A stretch of DNA of 54,339 nt from JBOGUF01 sp050696075 (GCA_050696075.1 JBOGUF010000201.1:1-54339), one strand, 5' to 3'. Shown: positions 16,147 to 24,301, counted from the first letter of the stretch. Notes: generated by a model from the letters alone, not told the origin. Numbers and translations are program-made.

Positions 16147-16641
16147 ATGGACGACGCGGCCGAACCGGCGCGAGGGCTCGCCGACCTCCTCCGTATCCCC
16201 TACCAGGCGCTCACGACCCGTGTGCTCGCCGACCTGAACGCGGCCGGCTTCGCCGACCTGCGCGCTGCCCACCTGACCGTCTTCAAGTACCTCGACCCCG
16301 ACGGCTCCCGATTGACCGATCTCACCGCCCACGCCCAGATGACCAAACAGTCGATGGCCGCCCTGATCGCCGACCTCGAGCGTTGGGGCTACCTCGACCG
16401 CGCGCCGGACCCCGCCGACGGCCGTGCCCGCATCGTGCGCCACTCCGAGCGCGGTTGGTCCGCGGCCCGTACCGCGCGCGCCAGCATCCACGCCTTCGAA
16501 TCCGAATGGGAACGCCAGATCGGCCCCGACCGCATGCGCCAATTCCGCGCCGTCCTCGAAGAATTCGCCGCCGTCCACCCCCCGGCACCTCGTCGGCCCC
16601 CTGATAGAGGTTCGCGGCGTGCGCAACCTCTCCAACGTTGA
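16147..16641 (+). CDS. MarR-family transcriptional regulator
   Basis: The product has 164 residues from the ATG at 16147 (AAGGGG upstream; another ATG at 16117 is possible). The core HLTVFKYLDPDGSRLTDLTA ... MTKQSMAALIADLERWGYLD is a MarR winged helix with recognition helix, and APDPADGRARIVRHSERGW is the wing with the conserved Asp-x-Arg. MarR proteins are dimeric repressors that respond to small phenolic or other ligands. The last residues (PRRPPDRGSRRAQPLQR) look unrelated to the family and run up to a REP element. Confidence 0.85.
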   Translation: MDDAAEPARGLADLLRIPYQALTTRVLADLNAAGFADLRAAHLTVFKYLDPDGSRLTDLTAHAQMTKQSMAALIADLERWGYLDRAPDPADGRARIVRHSERGWSAARTARASIHAFESEWERQIGPDRMRQFRAVLEEFAAVHPPAPRRPPDRGSRRAQPLQR

Positions 16642-16657
16642 GCACGGACCGCATTCA

Positions 16658-16710
16658 CCACAGTCCCGGAGGGACTTCGTCGTGCGTAGACCGGGCGTTT
16701 ACCCCCGGTT
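16658..16710. repeat. REP-like element, copy A
   Basis: CCACAGTCCCGGAGGGACTT, CGTCGTGCGTAGACCGGGCG and TTTACCCCCGGTT in sequence. It holds two small hairpins (AGTCCCGGAGGGACT; ACCGGGCGTTTACCCCCGGT). It matches the arms of elements flanking the RAYT gene at 32068-32562. Confidence 0.75.
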
Positions 16711-16729
16711 CATGAACCGACGATGTTCC

Positions 16730-16790
16730 GCCTCCCCGCCTCGCCGCCTCCCCGCCTCGCCGCCTCCCCGCCTTGCCGTCCTTGCCGCCC
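16730..16790. repeat. Octamer array GCCTCCCC/GCCTCGCC
   Basis: Alternating GCCTCCCC and GCCTCGCC units, then GCCTTGCC and variants, with an 8-nt period. It lies directly before the promoter at 16795. A related octamer run is at 48690-48720. Confidence 0.65.
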
Positions 16791-16794
16791 TTCG

Positions 16795-16823
16795 TTGACA
16801 CGCCATTTCCGCGCTGCTACCCT
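16795..16823 (+). promoter_or_regulatory. Sigma70-type promoter of second solute-binding protein gene
   Basis: TTGACA at 16795-16800, a 17-nt spacer, TACCCT at 16818-16823 with extended TGC. It closely matches the promoter at 12735-12764 and supports duplication of gene plus promoter. Confidence 0.65.
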
Positions 16824-16978
16824 GCCACCGCCCGAAACACCACGTCCGCCCCGACGGAGCATGAGCCTCAGGCGGTCAGGCAGACGCGGGAATCTCATAC
16901 CTCGGCGCCGGCCGGTCGGTGGGCGACCGCGGCGGAGCAACCGTTCGTAGACGACAGATGATCAGGGAGGAGTCGACG

Positions 16979-18634
16979 ATGACCGTACCCCGCAACTCGG
17001 ACGACGCGAAGCGTTTCCTCATCAGCCGCCGCAACCTCGTCGGTGGCACGGCCGCCGGCGCTGGCGCGCTGGCCCTCGGCGCCCTGCCCGGCCTGAGCGC
17101 CCTACGCCCGGTTGCCGCCCAGGACGCCGAGTCCGCGATCCTGATTGGCACTCTTGGCGACGCCGACACGCTCAACCCATTCCATAGCAGCGACAACTCC
17201 GAGAGTGAGTGGCGCTCGAAAATGCTCTTCGACGAGTTCGTGCGGCCCGACCCAGAGAGCTACGCGGCCACGCCCGGCATCGCCGCGTCGTGGGAGATCG
17301 CCGACCTCAGCTTCACCTTTACCATCCAACCAAGCGTCACGTTCTCCGACGGGACCGAGTTGACCGCGGACGACGTCAAGTTCACCCTCGAGGGACTGCT
17401 CAACCCGCAGACCGCATCCAACGCCTCCGTCAAGTTCGCGCCGATTGCTGGCGCCGCGGAGTACATGGACGGTTCCGCCGACACCGTCACCGGTATCGAG
17501 GTGGTCGATCCCAAGACGATCAAGATCACCCTCGCCGAGCCGAACGCGGCGTTCCTCTACAACATGCGTTTCATCCACGTCGTACCGAAGGCCCTGCTCG
17601 AAGGCAAGGACCTCAGCAAGGCCTCAACCGAGCCGTTCTTCCGGGACAGCCCGATCGGCGCCGGGCCGTACCTTTTCGAAAGCTGGAGTCCCGGCGCCGA
17701 CTTCGTCGCCAACGCCAACCCGACCTTCTGGGAGAGCGGCAAGCCGACGATCCAGCGCCTGACCCACCGCACCATTGCCGACTCCGCCGCGTTGGTGAAC
17801 GCCCTCCAGTCAGGCGACATCGACGGCTCGCTCTATCCCGCCCCGACCCTCGCCCAGGAGCTGGAGGAGAACCCGGACCTCACCCTCCTGGTCCCGCCCT
17901 TCACCCAGCCGAACGGCTCCTTCTTCAACTGTCGTGAGGCGCCGCTGAACGACGCGCGCGTTCGCCGGGCGATCGCCATGGCCGTCAACGTCGAGGAGTA
18001 CGTGGCCAGCTCGCTGCTCGGCCTCGGCGAGGCGGGACTTGGGCCGATCGCACCGGATAGCTGGGCGTTCGATGCCGACCTCGCGCCGATCCCCTACGAT
18101 CCGGAAGGCGCCCAGGCGCTCCTGGAAGAGGCGGGCGCCACCGGCATCGAGCTGAACATGATCTGCAATTCCGGCAACGTCCTGCGCGAGGACTGGTTGA
18201 TCCGCTCCCAGGCCGACCTGGAGGCGATTGGCGTCACCCTCAACGTCGAGTTCATCGAGTGGGCGACCCTCGTCGAGCGCGTCACGGTCACCTATGACTT
18301 CCAGATCGTCGGCGCCGACTTCGCCGGCGTCACGGCCGAACCAAGCGAGCTCTTCGAGCAGTTCCACTCGACCTCCGCCTCGAACAACTCCGGCTATAGC
18401 TCGCCGGAGCTGGACGAGCTGCTGACCCAGGCGAAGCAGACCCTCGATCCCGAGGCGGCCAAGCCGATCTACGCTCAAATCCAGCAGCACCTGATGGAAA
18501 ACGTGCCGATGCACTGGGCCTGGTACCGCCCGTTCCTCTACGTCGTCGGCGCCGACTACGCCGGCTACACGAACAGCAACCTGGACGGCGGCGTCTTCCG
18601 CACCCTGGCGGAAATGACCGGACCGGTGGCCTAG
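16979..18634 (+). CDS. ABC transporter solute-binding protein, family 5
   Basis: The product has 551 residues from the ATG at 16979 (GGGAGGAG six bases upstream). A Tat signal with SRRNLVGGTAAGAGALALGA runs to about residue 43. Family-5 landmarks are LNPFHSSDNSESEWRSKMLF, FSDGTELTADDVKFTLEGLL, IGAGPYLFESWSPG and RRAIAMAVNVEEYV. It binds the substrate outside the membrane for the permeases that follow at 18731 and 19785, with which it forms an operon. No ATPase genes follow, so the ATP-binding subunits must come from elsewhere. It is a tandem paralog of 12890-14548. Confidence 0.9.
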   Translation: MTVPRNSDDAKRFLISRRNLVGGTAAGAGALALGALPGLSALRPVAAQDAESAILIGTLGDADTLNPFHSSDNSESEWRSKMLFDEFVRPDPESYAATPGIAASWEIADLSFTFTIQPSVTFSDGTELTADDVKFTLEGLLNPQTASNASVKFAPIAGAAEYMDGSADTVTGIEVVDPKTIKITLAEPNAAFLYNMRFIHVVPKALLEGKDLSKASTEPFFRDSPIGAGPYLFESWSPGADFVANANPTFWESGKPTIQRLTHRTIADSAALVNALQSGDIDGSLYPAPTLAQELEENPDLTLLVPPFTQPNGSFFNCREAPLNDARVRRAIAMAVNVEEYVASSLLGLGEAGLGPIAPDSWAFDADLAPIPYDPEGAQALLEEAGATGIELNMICNSGNVLREDWLIRSQADLEAIGVTLNVEFIEWATLVERVTVTYDFQIVGADFAGVTAEPSELFEQFHSTSASNNSGYSSPELDELLTQAKQTLDPEAAKPIYAQIQQHLMENVPMHWAWYRPFLYVVGADYAGYTNSNLDGGVFRTLAEMTGPVA

Positions 18635-18638
18635 ACCG

Positions 18639-18720
18639 CTAGGCGTTAGGCGTTAGAGGTTAGGCGTTAGGGGCTACGTCGTCGTCTTCCCTAACGCCTA
18701 ACGCCTAACGCCTAGCGCCT
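18639..18720. repeat. Heptamer hairpin element (GGCGTTA arms, ACGTCGTCGT loop)
   Basis: The left arm has GGCGTTA units (18642-18670), the loop is CTACGTCGTCGTCTT and the right arm has TAACGCC units (18692-18716). The arms pair over about 30 nt. It sits between the binding protein and permease genes, where partial termination or RNA processing could set expression ratios. Confidence 0.75.
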
Positions 18721-18730
18721 CAGGGATGCC

Positions 18731-19702
18731 ATGACCAGCGCGACGACGGCCTACATGGCGCGCCGGGTGCTCTTGCTTTTCCCGCTCATGTTCGGGTTGA
18801 GCATCCTCATGTTCGGGCTAATCCACAGTGCGCCCGGCGATCCGGTGCTTGCCCTGGTCGGTCCGCAGGCGGCCGCCAATCCGGCCATCCTCGCGCGGGC
18901 CCGCGAAAACTACGGGCTGAACGACCCCTTGCCGGTCCAGTACCTCACCTGGCTCGGCAAACTGGTCCAGGGGGACCTCGGTCGCTCCTACGCCTTCAAC
19001 AACGTCCCCGTCCTCGACCTGATCCTCGATCGCGCGGTGGTGACACTGCAACTCCAAGGCATCGCCCTCCTGCTCGCCTTGCTCATCGCCGTTCCGGTCG
19101 GCATCATCTCGGCCACGAAACAGTATTCGACGACCGACAACGTCGTCACCGTCGGCTCGTTCATTGGGTTGGCCTTGCCCAACTTCTGGCTGGCGCTGCT
19201 CCTCCAGATCTGGCTCGCGGTCGAGCTCGGCTGGTTGCCGGTGCTCAGCGCCGGACAAGCCGACGTCGCCTGGCCGGAGCGCCTCAAGTACTTCGTGATG
19301 CCCGTCATGGTTGCCGCCCTGCCGAGCATCGCCTATTTCGCCCGCTTCATGCGTTCGGCGATGCTGGAGGTCATCGGGCAGGACTACATCCGGGTCGCCT
19401 ATGCCAAGGGTTTGGGGCCGCGTCCCGTCCTCTACCGGCACGCCCTGCGCAACGCGCTCATCCCAATGGTGACGGTCATCGGCCTGCAACTGCCGCAAAT
19501 CCTGAGCGGCACCGTCATCATCGAGCAAATCTTCGCCTGGCCGGGGTTGGGCGACCTCGCCTACCAGGCGATCACCCGCCGCGACTACCCGGTGATCCTC
19601 GGCGTTACCCTCGTTGCCGGTTTCGCGGTGATGGTCGTCAGCGTCCTCACCGACTTCGTCTACGTGCTCGTCGACCCCCGCGTGAAGCTGACCAAGGAGT
19701 GA
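18731..19702 (+). CDS. ABC transporter permease, DppB/OppB type
   Basis: The product has 323 residues with six hydrophobic segments. The N-terminal YMARRVLLLFPLMFGLSILM and FGLIHSAPGDPVLALVG are typical of DppB-like permeases, and the EAA loop (ARFMRSAMLEVIGQDYIRVA-YAKGLG) that contacts the ATPase is near residue 210. It forms a channel with the DppC-type protein at 19785. The start ATG at 18731 is 10 nt after the heptamer hairpin. Confidence 0.9.
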   Translation: MTSATTAYMARRVLLLFPLMFGLSILMFGLIHSAPGDPVLALVGPQAAANPAILARARENYGLNDPLPVQYLTWLGKLVQGDLGRSYAFNNVPVLDLILDRAVVTLQLQGIALLLALLIAVPVGIISATKQYSTTDNVVTVGSFIGLALPNFWLALLLQIWLAVELGWLPVLSAGQADVAWPERLKYFVMPVMVAALPSIAYFARFMRSAMLEVIGQDYIRVAYAKGLGPRPVLYRHALRNALIPMVTVIGLQLPQILSGTVIIEQIFAWPGLGDLAYQAITRRDYPVILGVTLVAGFAVMVVSVLTDFVYVLVDPRVKLTKE

Positions 19703-19733
19703 GGGCGGCAAGGGCGGCGAGGGCGGCGAGAAG

Positions 19734-19782
19734 GGCTAACGGCTAACGGCTAGCAGCTAGCAGCTCACGGCTAAGGGCTGAA
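19734..19782. repeat. Heptamer array GGCTAAC/AGCTAGC
   Basis: Units GGCTAAC, GGCTAAC, GGCTAGC, AGCTAGC, AGCTCAC, GGCTAAG, GGCTGAA in strict 7-nt phase. Just before it lie three nonamers GGGCGGCAA/GGGCGGCGA. The array ends immediately before the GTG start of the next permease. Confidence 0.75.
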
Positions 19783-19784
19783 AC

Positions 19785-20711
19785 GTGACGGAGACAGAGA
19801 TCGCGATCACGAGGAGAGCGGAGCGGGCGGCGCTGGATGCCGAGAGCGTGCTCAGCGGCGTGCCCCGGCCGCGGCGTCATCAGGTCGTCAAGCGGTTCAT
19901 GCGGAACAAGCTCGCCGTCGCCGGTCTGGTCACCATCATCATTCTCTATACCGCGGCGCTCGCCGCGCCCCTGATTCAGCGGTACGACGAAACCGACCTC
20001 AAACCAGGCATGCGCAGCAAGCCGCCTTCCGCCGAACACTGGCTGGGCACCGACCGCAACACGCGCGACGTCTGGGCGCGCCTGGTCGTCGGCGGTCGCG
20101 TTTCGCTGGCGGCCGGCTTCGCCGCGGTCGCGATCGTGATGACGATCGGTATCTCGCTCGGCGCGCTGGCCGGTTTCTTCGGCGGCGTCATGGACCAGCT
20201 CGTGATGCGGACGACTGACATCCTGCTGGCGATTCCGCTCATTCTCTTGCTGATCACCGCCGCCTCGCTCTTCCAGCCGGGGTTGTGGACGACGATCACC
20301 GTCATCGGCGTCACTGCCTGGCCCGGCACCGCCCGGCTAGTGCGCGGCCAGTTCCTCACCCTGAAGAGCCAGGAGTACGTCACCGCCGCCCGCGCCATCG
20401 GCGCCCCGCCGTGGCGGATCATGCTGCGCCACCTCTTCCCCAACGCCCTGGCGGTCATCATCGTCCAGGCGACGATCTGGCTCTCCTACGCGATCCTCCT
20501 CGAAGCGAGCCTCAGCTACCTCGGCCTCGGCGTCCAAATCCCCACCCCGTCCTGGGGCAACATGCTCCAGGACGGCCAGCGGGAGCTGCAACTCGGCGTC
20601 TGGTGGCTGACCGTCTTCCCCGGCCTCGCCATCTTCGCCACCGTCCTCGCCTTCAACCTCATGGGCGACGGCCTGCGCGACGCCCTCGACCCCCGCCACG
20701 GCAAGCGGTAA
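19785..20711 (+). CDS. ABC transporter permease, DppC/OppC type
   Basis: The product has 308 residues from a GTG at 19785. Residues 20-60 contain the RFMRNKLAVAGLVTIIILYT segment of the DppC N-terminal domain, then HWLGTDRNTRDVWARLVVGG (the highly conserved LGTDxxGRD motif) and the EAA loop VRGQFLTLKSQEYVTAARAI-GA. Six membrane segments. It completes the transporter core with the gene at 18731. A diverged copy of its last 95 nt is present at 21746-21840. Confidence 0.9.
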   Translation: MTETEIAITRRAERAALDAESVLSGVPRPRRHQVVKRFMRNKLAVAGLVTIIILYTAALAAPLIQRYDETDLKPGMRSKPPSAEHWLGTDRNTRDVWARLVVGGRVSLAAGFAAVAIVMTIGISLGALAGFFGGVMDQLVMRTTDILLAIPLILLLITAASLFQPGLWTTITVIGVTAWPGTARLVRGQFLTLKSQEYVTAARAIGAPPWRIMLRHLFPNALAVIIVQATIWLSYAILLEASLSYLGLGVQIPTPSWGNMLQDGQRELQLGVWWLTVFPGLAIFATVLAFNLMGDGLRDALDPRHGKR

Positions 20712-20829
20712 CCGCGTTCGTATATGGTGGACGCACGTGCGATTGCCGCACAGACAGGATTGATAAACTGAGAGCGGCCACCAACAGCCCGCGCAAATCT
20801 GATTGAAGTTTAGGGGCATAGAACACCTG

Positions 20830-21486
20830 ATGGCCCGTAAGTACGTATTCGCTGACGAGTCGGGCAACTTCGACTTTTCTCGACAGCCATCCGCGACCCG
20901 CTACTTTATTTTGACATCGATCACGATGGATCATTGCGATGTCGGGAACGCCTTGCTGGAACTTCGGCGCGAAATGGCGTGGAGCGGTATTCAGTTACGG
21001 GGAGAATTTCATGCTACGGAAGATGATCAAGCAATTCGCAATGAAGTCTTCAAGCTCTTGGAAAGCATCGATTTCCGTGTTGACGCGACGATTCTTGAAA
21101 AGCCGAAGGCCCAGCCTCATCTCCAGCAAGATGAAATGCGCTTCTATAAGACCGCCTGGTATCAGCACATGAAGCAGGTGGCGCCGCTGATTGCCACCGC
21201 GGAGGACGAGCTTCTTGTTGTCGGAGCATCATTGGGAACCAAGAAGAAGCGTAGGCTCTTCAGCGAGGCGATCGCGGATGTTGTGCAGCAGACCTCTCCT
21301 TCGCCGCACTTCTACACGGCGGCGTGGTCGGCCGCATGCGAGCCGTGTCTTCAGGTGGCAGACTACTGTTCGTGGGCGATTCAGCGGAAATGGGAGCGCA
21401 ACGACACTCGGTCATATGACTTGATTCGGGAAAAGATCAGGACAGAGTTCGACGTATTCCACGACAGCGGGCGGTTGTACTACTGA
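20830..21486 (+). CDS. DUF3800 domain protein
   Basis: The product has 218 residues from the ATG at 20830. The opening KYVFADESGNFDF is the acidic signature of DUF3800 (D/ES at the start of an RNase H-like fold), and EPCLQVADYCSWAIQRKWER near the C-terminus is the matching conserved Gln-Ala-Asp-Tyr motif. The fold suggests a nuclease or a nucleic-acid-handling protein; DUF3800 genes are often in defence or mobile regions. No partner gene was identified here. GC content is visibly lower than in the neighbours, suggesting transfer. Confidence 0.75.
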   Translation: MARKYVFADESGNFDFSRQPSATRYFILTSITMDHCDVGNALLELRREMAWSGIQLRGEFHATEDDQAIRNEVFKLLESIDFRVDATILEKPKAQPHLQQDEMRFYKTAWYQHMKQVAPLIATAEDELLVVGASLGTKKKRRLFSEAIADVVQQTSPSPHFYTAAWSAACEPCLQVADYCSWAIQRKWERNDTRSYDLIREKIRTEFDVFHDSGRLYY

Positions 21487-21635
21487 GGTGCATAAAAAGA
21501 GGCCGGCTACCCGAGCTTGACGCTCGGCAGAGCCCAGGGGCTCTTGTCACCGGCCGTTTCAATCACCGCTAGACTAACAGCTTAGGCACTCGTTTACAAG
21601 ATGTTCGTACGGCGAAAATGAAACGCGCGTTCTGA

Positions 21636-21745
21636 TTATCGCGACCACGCCCGTCGCAACGCCGCCCGCGCCGCGTGCAACCCGCACATCCCATGCACCC
21701 CGCCGCCAGGCGGCGTCGTCGACGAGCAGAAGTAAATCCGCCGCC
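21636..21745 (-). pseudogene. 3' fragment of CrtI-like oxidoreductase gene (scar, left half)
   Basis: Read on the minus strand it gives RRIYFCSSTTPPGGGVHGMC followed by GLHAARAALRRAWSR and stop. This matches the C-terminus of the intact gene at 29125-30555 (RRIYLCSSSTPPGGGVHGMC, GFHAARAALRRAW). Similarity stops abruptly at 21745, where the permease fragment begins. Confidence 0.75.
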
Positions 21746-21840
21746 TCCCCGGCCTCGCCATCTTCGCCAGCGTCCTCGCCTTTAACCTCATGGGCGACGG
21801 CCCGCGGGATGCCCTCGACCCCCGCCACGGCAAGCGCTGA
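21746..21840 (+). pseudogene. 3' fragment of DppC-type permease gene (scar, right half)
   Basis: The sequence is about 93% identical to the last 95 nt of the permease at 19785-20711 (PGLAIFATVLAFNLMGDGLR and DALDPRHGKR). It starts exactly where the oxidoreductase fragment stops, so two gene ends facing away from each other are fused at the point where their 5' parts were lost. Confidence 0.8.
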
Positions 21841-21855
21841 GGAGCACCCGCGGGA

Positions 21856-22556
21856 TCAGGCCATGCGCTTGGCCTCGTGGATTCGCACGGTCGCCCGCGA
21901 GATGTCGATCCCGACCCGTTGATCCTCACCCTCAAATGCTAAGGCGGCTTCGATATCAGCGTATTCCAGCCAGGGAAATTCGTGCCGAATGGCGTCAATG
22001 TCGTAACCGTTCCGGGCAAACCAAGCAATCGTTGCGGTCGGAATGCGAGTGCCGGCAATAGTAGGAGCCCTGCTCATGATGAAACGGTCAGTGACAACCT
22101 CGCCGATCTCGTCACCGCGACGCCGACCGACTCGGTTGACTGCTTGCCGAACAGAGCGAGCTATCTTGTCAACCGGAAGGACAAGGGGGTCGACCTGCTG
22201 GCCAAGCGGCTTTGTGGCAAGGATTGCGTTCTCGTGCGTGAAAAACACGCGCTTTCCGACAATGTAGAACGCGCGGTTCGCCCAATTGTCGTTGCTATCA
22301 TATGAGAAGAACGCGCGCACCCTTTTTTGAGATTGGGCCACGACACGCCGAGTTGCCGGAGCTTAGCAATCGTCCTCAATCCGACAACATCCGTAAAGGA
22401 ATAGACGCGGCTGTAAGGTCGCTGGCGCTGGGGATCAGCGAAGGAAGGCTCGAAGAACCCAGACCGATCCCAGCGTTGGAGTTGAGCGATCGAGAGACCA
22501 GTCAGCCGGGACACGGTATCCGCCGTGAAGGCAATGAGCGGGAAGGTACCCTCCAT
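21856..22556 (-). pseudogene. MerR-HTH / DUF433 regulator or antitoxin with frameshift
   Basis: From the ATG at 22556 the first frame reads a MerR-type HTH (FTADTVSRLTGLSIAQLQRW, then SRVYSFTDVVGLRTIAKLRQ, LGVSWPNLKK). At an A6 run (22322-22327) similarity moves to a second phase: RVRAFFSYDSNDNWANRAFY, IVGKRVFFTHENAI and a C-terminal DUF433 domain (APTIAGTRIPTATIAWFARN ... YADIEAALAFEGED) ending at 21856. One extra A would restore a single protein of about 233 residues. Such MerR-DUF433 proteins normally precede a DUF5615 toxin; here the expected position is taken by the scar at 21636-21840. Confidence 0.75.
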
Positions 22557-22627
22557 TGTCCACGACCTATCAACAATCAACGAGTGTCGTCCATTCAGCG
22601 CGGGCAGTGTAGTAGAGGGGAGCATCC

Positions 22628-23175
22628 ATGAATGACATCAAGCAGCGACTGCTCGTCGACCCGTTACCGGGCTACGAGCCGGAGATCGGTCGCGCCTTGT
22701 GGGGACTGGAGGATAGCCGTCACCGGACGATGAAAGTCCTCAACGGTATCGACTCCCTCGCGATCGACTGGACGCCCGGCGGCGGTGAGAACACCATCGG
22801 CACGCTCCTCTACCACATCGCCGCTATCGAGGCCGATTGGCTCCACGCCGAAGTGCTGGAGCAGGAGACCTTCCCGCCCGAGGCGGTCGCCCTCTTCCCC
22901 CACGATGTCCGAGACGATCAAGATCGGCTTACCGTTGTCGCCGGCGTCAGTCTCGATGACCACCTGGCCCGTCTCCGTGCCGTGCGCGAGTGGGTACTCG
23001 CCGCATTTCGTGGCATGACGCCTGCCGAATTCCAGCGCCCCCGCGATCTCTCCTCCTACTCGGTGACACCGGCCTGGTCATCCAACACCTGATGCAGCAC
23101 GAAGCCGAGCACCGCGGCCAGATCGACGTGCTGCGCACCCGCGCGGAACAGGCTTCGGCATCCGCCGCCGACTGA
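22628..23175 (+). pseudogene. DinB-family protein gene with frameshift near the 3' end
   Basis: The first frame (22628 on) gives a DinB-like four-helix protein: ALWGLEDSRHRTMKVLNGID, IGTLLYHIAAIEADWLHAEV (His of the metal triad) and VREWVLAAFRGMTPAEFQRP. At 23075-23077 the reading is GCCTGG-TCATCC, and the family ending VIQHLMQHEAEHRGQIDVLR (with the last two metal-binding His) is in another phase, ending at 23175. A duplicate of this segment at 24217 has GCCTGGGTCATCC and reads through in frame, so one G was lost here. DinB-like enzymes are metal-dependent, often thiol transferases. Confidence 0.8.
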
Positions 23176-23294
23176 CGAACCAGTCGTCGCCTGCCTTCCA
23201 TTGAATACCCAGGCCGAGGCGTGGTGGTGTCGCAGGTGCGTGCAGTCTATCATTGGGTTAGATGAATCGATCCCTCGTTTGGAGGAGGCGCCAA

Positions 23295-23507
23295 ATGGTC
23301 ACTTCTATGCACACTCCGGCGCTTGAACGTCTGCTCGCAAGGCATAGGGAAGAGGCCGTTCGCCTCAGAGAACAATTGGGCGATCCCGACGAAGCACTCG
23401 GTCGGATCGTACGTGACACGTTTGACGCCGCAACTCTGGCGGAAGCCTTCCGCGACTTGACCGCGGGAGGTTCTATCTGGGACGACGACGAGGCGAATGA
23501 GCGGTAA
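23295..23507 (+). CDS. Small antitoxin-like protein upstream of PIN gene
   Basis: The product has 70 residues from the ATG at 23295, chosen for the strong GGAGGAGG ribosome site. It is charged and helical (ALERLLARHREEAVRLREQL, then GDPDEALGRIVRDTFDAATL) and ends GGSIWDDDEANER. Its end overlaps the PIN-domain gene by 11 nt. Size, charge and position fit an antitoxin, but no family was recognised. Confidence 0.65.
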   Translation: MVTSMHTPALERLLARHREEAVRLREQLGDPDEALGRIVRDTFDAATLAEAFRDLTAGGSIWDDDEANER

Positions 23508-24102
23508 CCTGGTCAATCTGTCCCAGCCGGGCATTGCCATCCCCGACCCGGTCGTAGTCGATTCCAACGTGGTGATCGCATTCTTTCAGGCGTTCTTCCC
23601 CGGAGAGCATGCCCAGCAGGTCGATCGGGCATCAAGCTTTTTTCGTCGATTGCGAGCCGAGAATCAGCAAGCGATCCTGACGCCTTCGGCATTTAGTGAA
23701 CTTCTCCACGTTGCCGTCAGAAATCGATACAAACTGATCGTGAAGGACCAACGACGCGTCCTCACGGCGCGTTATGGTGTGCCGATCAACACGTGGGTCG
23801 ATCTCTACAAGGAGGATCCGACGATTCTGCAAGACATCGGTCATAACCTCGCCGCCTTGCGCCAGGCCCTTGTCGCTAGAAATATCGTCATTGCCGGCGC
23901 CGAAGACATGCGCTTCGCCCGCTACCCGTCCGCACGGCCATACGCTGAGGAACTGATTGATCGAATGGTTCGCTACGGCCTCGACTCAAGTGATACCTGT
24001 ATTCTTCTGGAAGCAGAACGGCTCGGAGTGACGTCGGTCGTCACGATGGACCGTGACATCCGGCGCGCACTGTCGGACTTCGATATTTACACATGGACCT
24101 AA
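23497..24102 (+). CDS. PIN-domain ribonuclease (VapC-like toxin)
   Basis: The product has 201 residues. VVVDSNVVIAFF carries the first catalytic Asp (residue 22), LTPSAFSELLHVAV the conserved Glu, and GLDSSDTCILLEAERLGVTS and VVTMDRDIRRAL the later acidic residues of a PIN nuclease. It is longer than most VapC (about 130) owing to a middle insertion (about 75-140). It probably cleaves RNA and is neutralised by the product of the overlapping upstream gene. Confidence 0.8.
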   Translation: MSGNLVNLSQPGIAIPDPVVVDSNVVIAFFQAFFPGEHAQQVDRASSFFRRLRAENQQAILTPSAFSELLHVAVRNRYKLIVKDQRRVLTARYGVPINTWVDLYKEDPTILQDIGHNLAALRQALVARNIVIAGAEDMRFARYPSARPYAEELIDRMVRYGLDSSDTCILLEAERLGVTSVVTMDRDIRRALSDFDIYTWT

Positions 24103-24128
24103 TTTGCTTGCTTTACCATGTCCGCATA

Positions 24129-24185
24129 CCCGCACATGCCGTGCATGCTGCCGGGCGGCGTCGATGACGAACAGCGATAAACTCG
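24129..24185 (-). pseudogene. Second fragment of CrtI-like oxidoreductase 3' end
   Basis: The stretch CCCGCACATGCCGTGCATGC ... GGCGGCGTCGATGACGAACA is a degenerate copy of the PGGGVHGMCG coding segment seen at 29145-29215 and 21665-21735. It follows the PIN gene directly. Confidence 0.5.
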
Positions 24186-24216
24186 ACGATTCGAAGCCGT
24201 ATAGGAATGCAGGTGT

Positions 24217-24285
24217 GGTGACACCGGCCTGGGTCATCCAACACCTGATGCAGCACGAAGCCGAGCACCGCGGCCAGATCGACGT
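24217..24285 (+). pseudogene. Duplicate fragment of DinB gene 3' end
   Basis: Sixty-nine nt nearly identical to 23062-23129, coding VTPAWVIQHLMQHEAEHRGQ in one frame. It has the G that is missing in the main copy. It has no start and is not a gene. Confidence 0.8.
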
Positions 24286-24301
24286 TCCGCGCGGGTGCCG
24301 C

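Noticed and set aside
18639..18720. TTAGGC-type repeats as telomere-like or CRISPR sequences
   Set aside because: Units are 7 nt, arrays are only 3-4 units, inverted around a loop, and there are no spacers of constant length and no cas genes.
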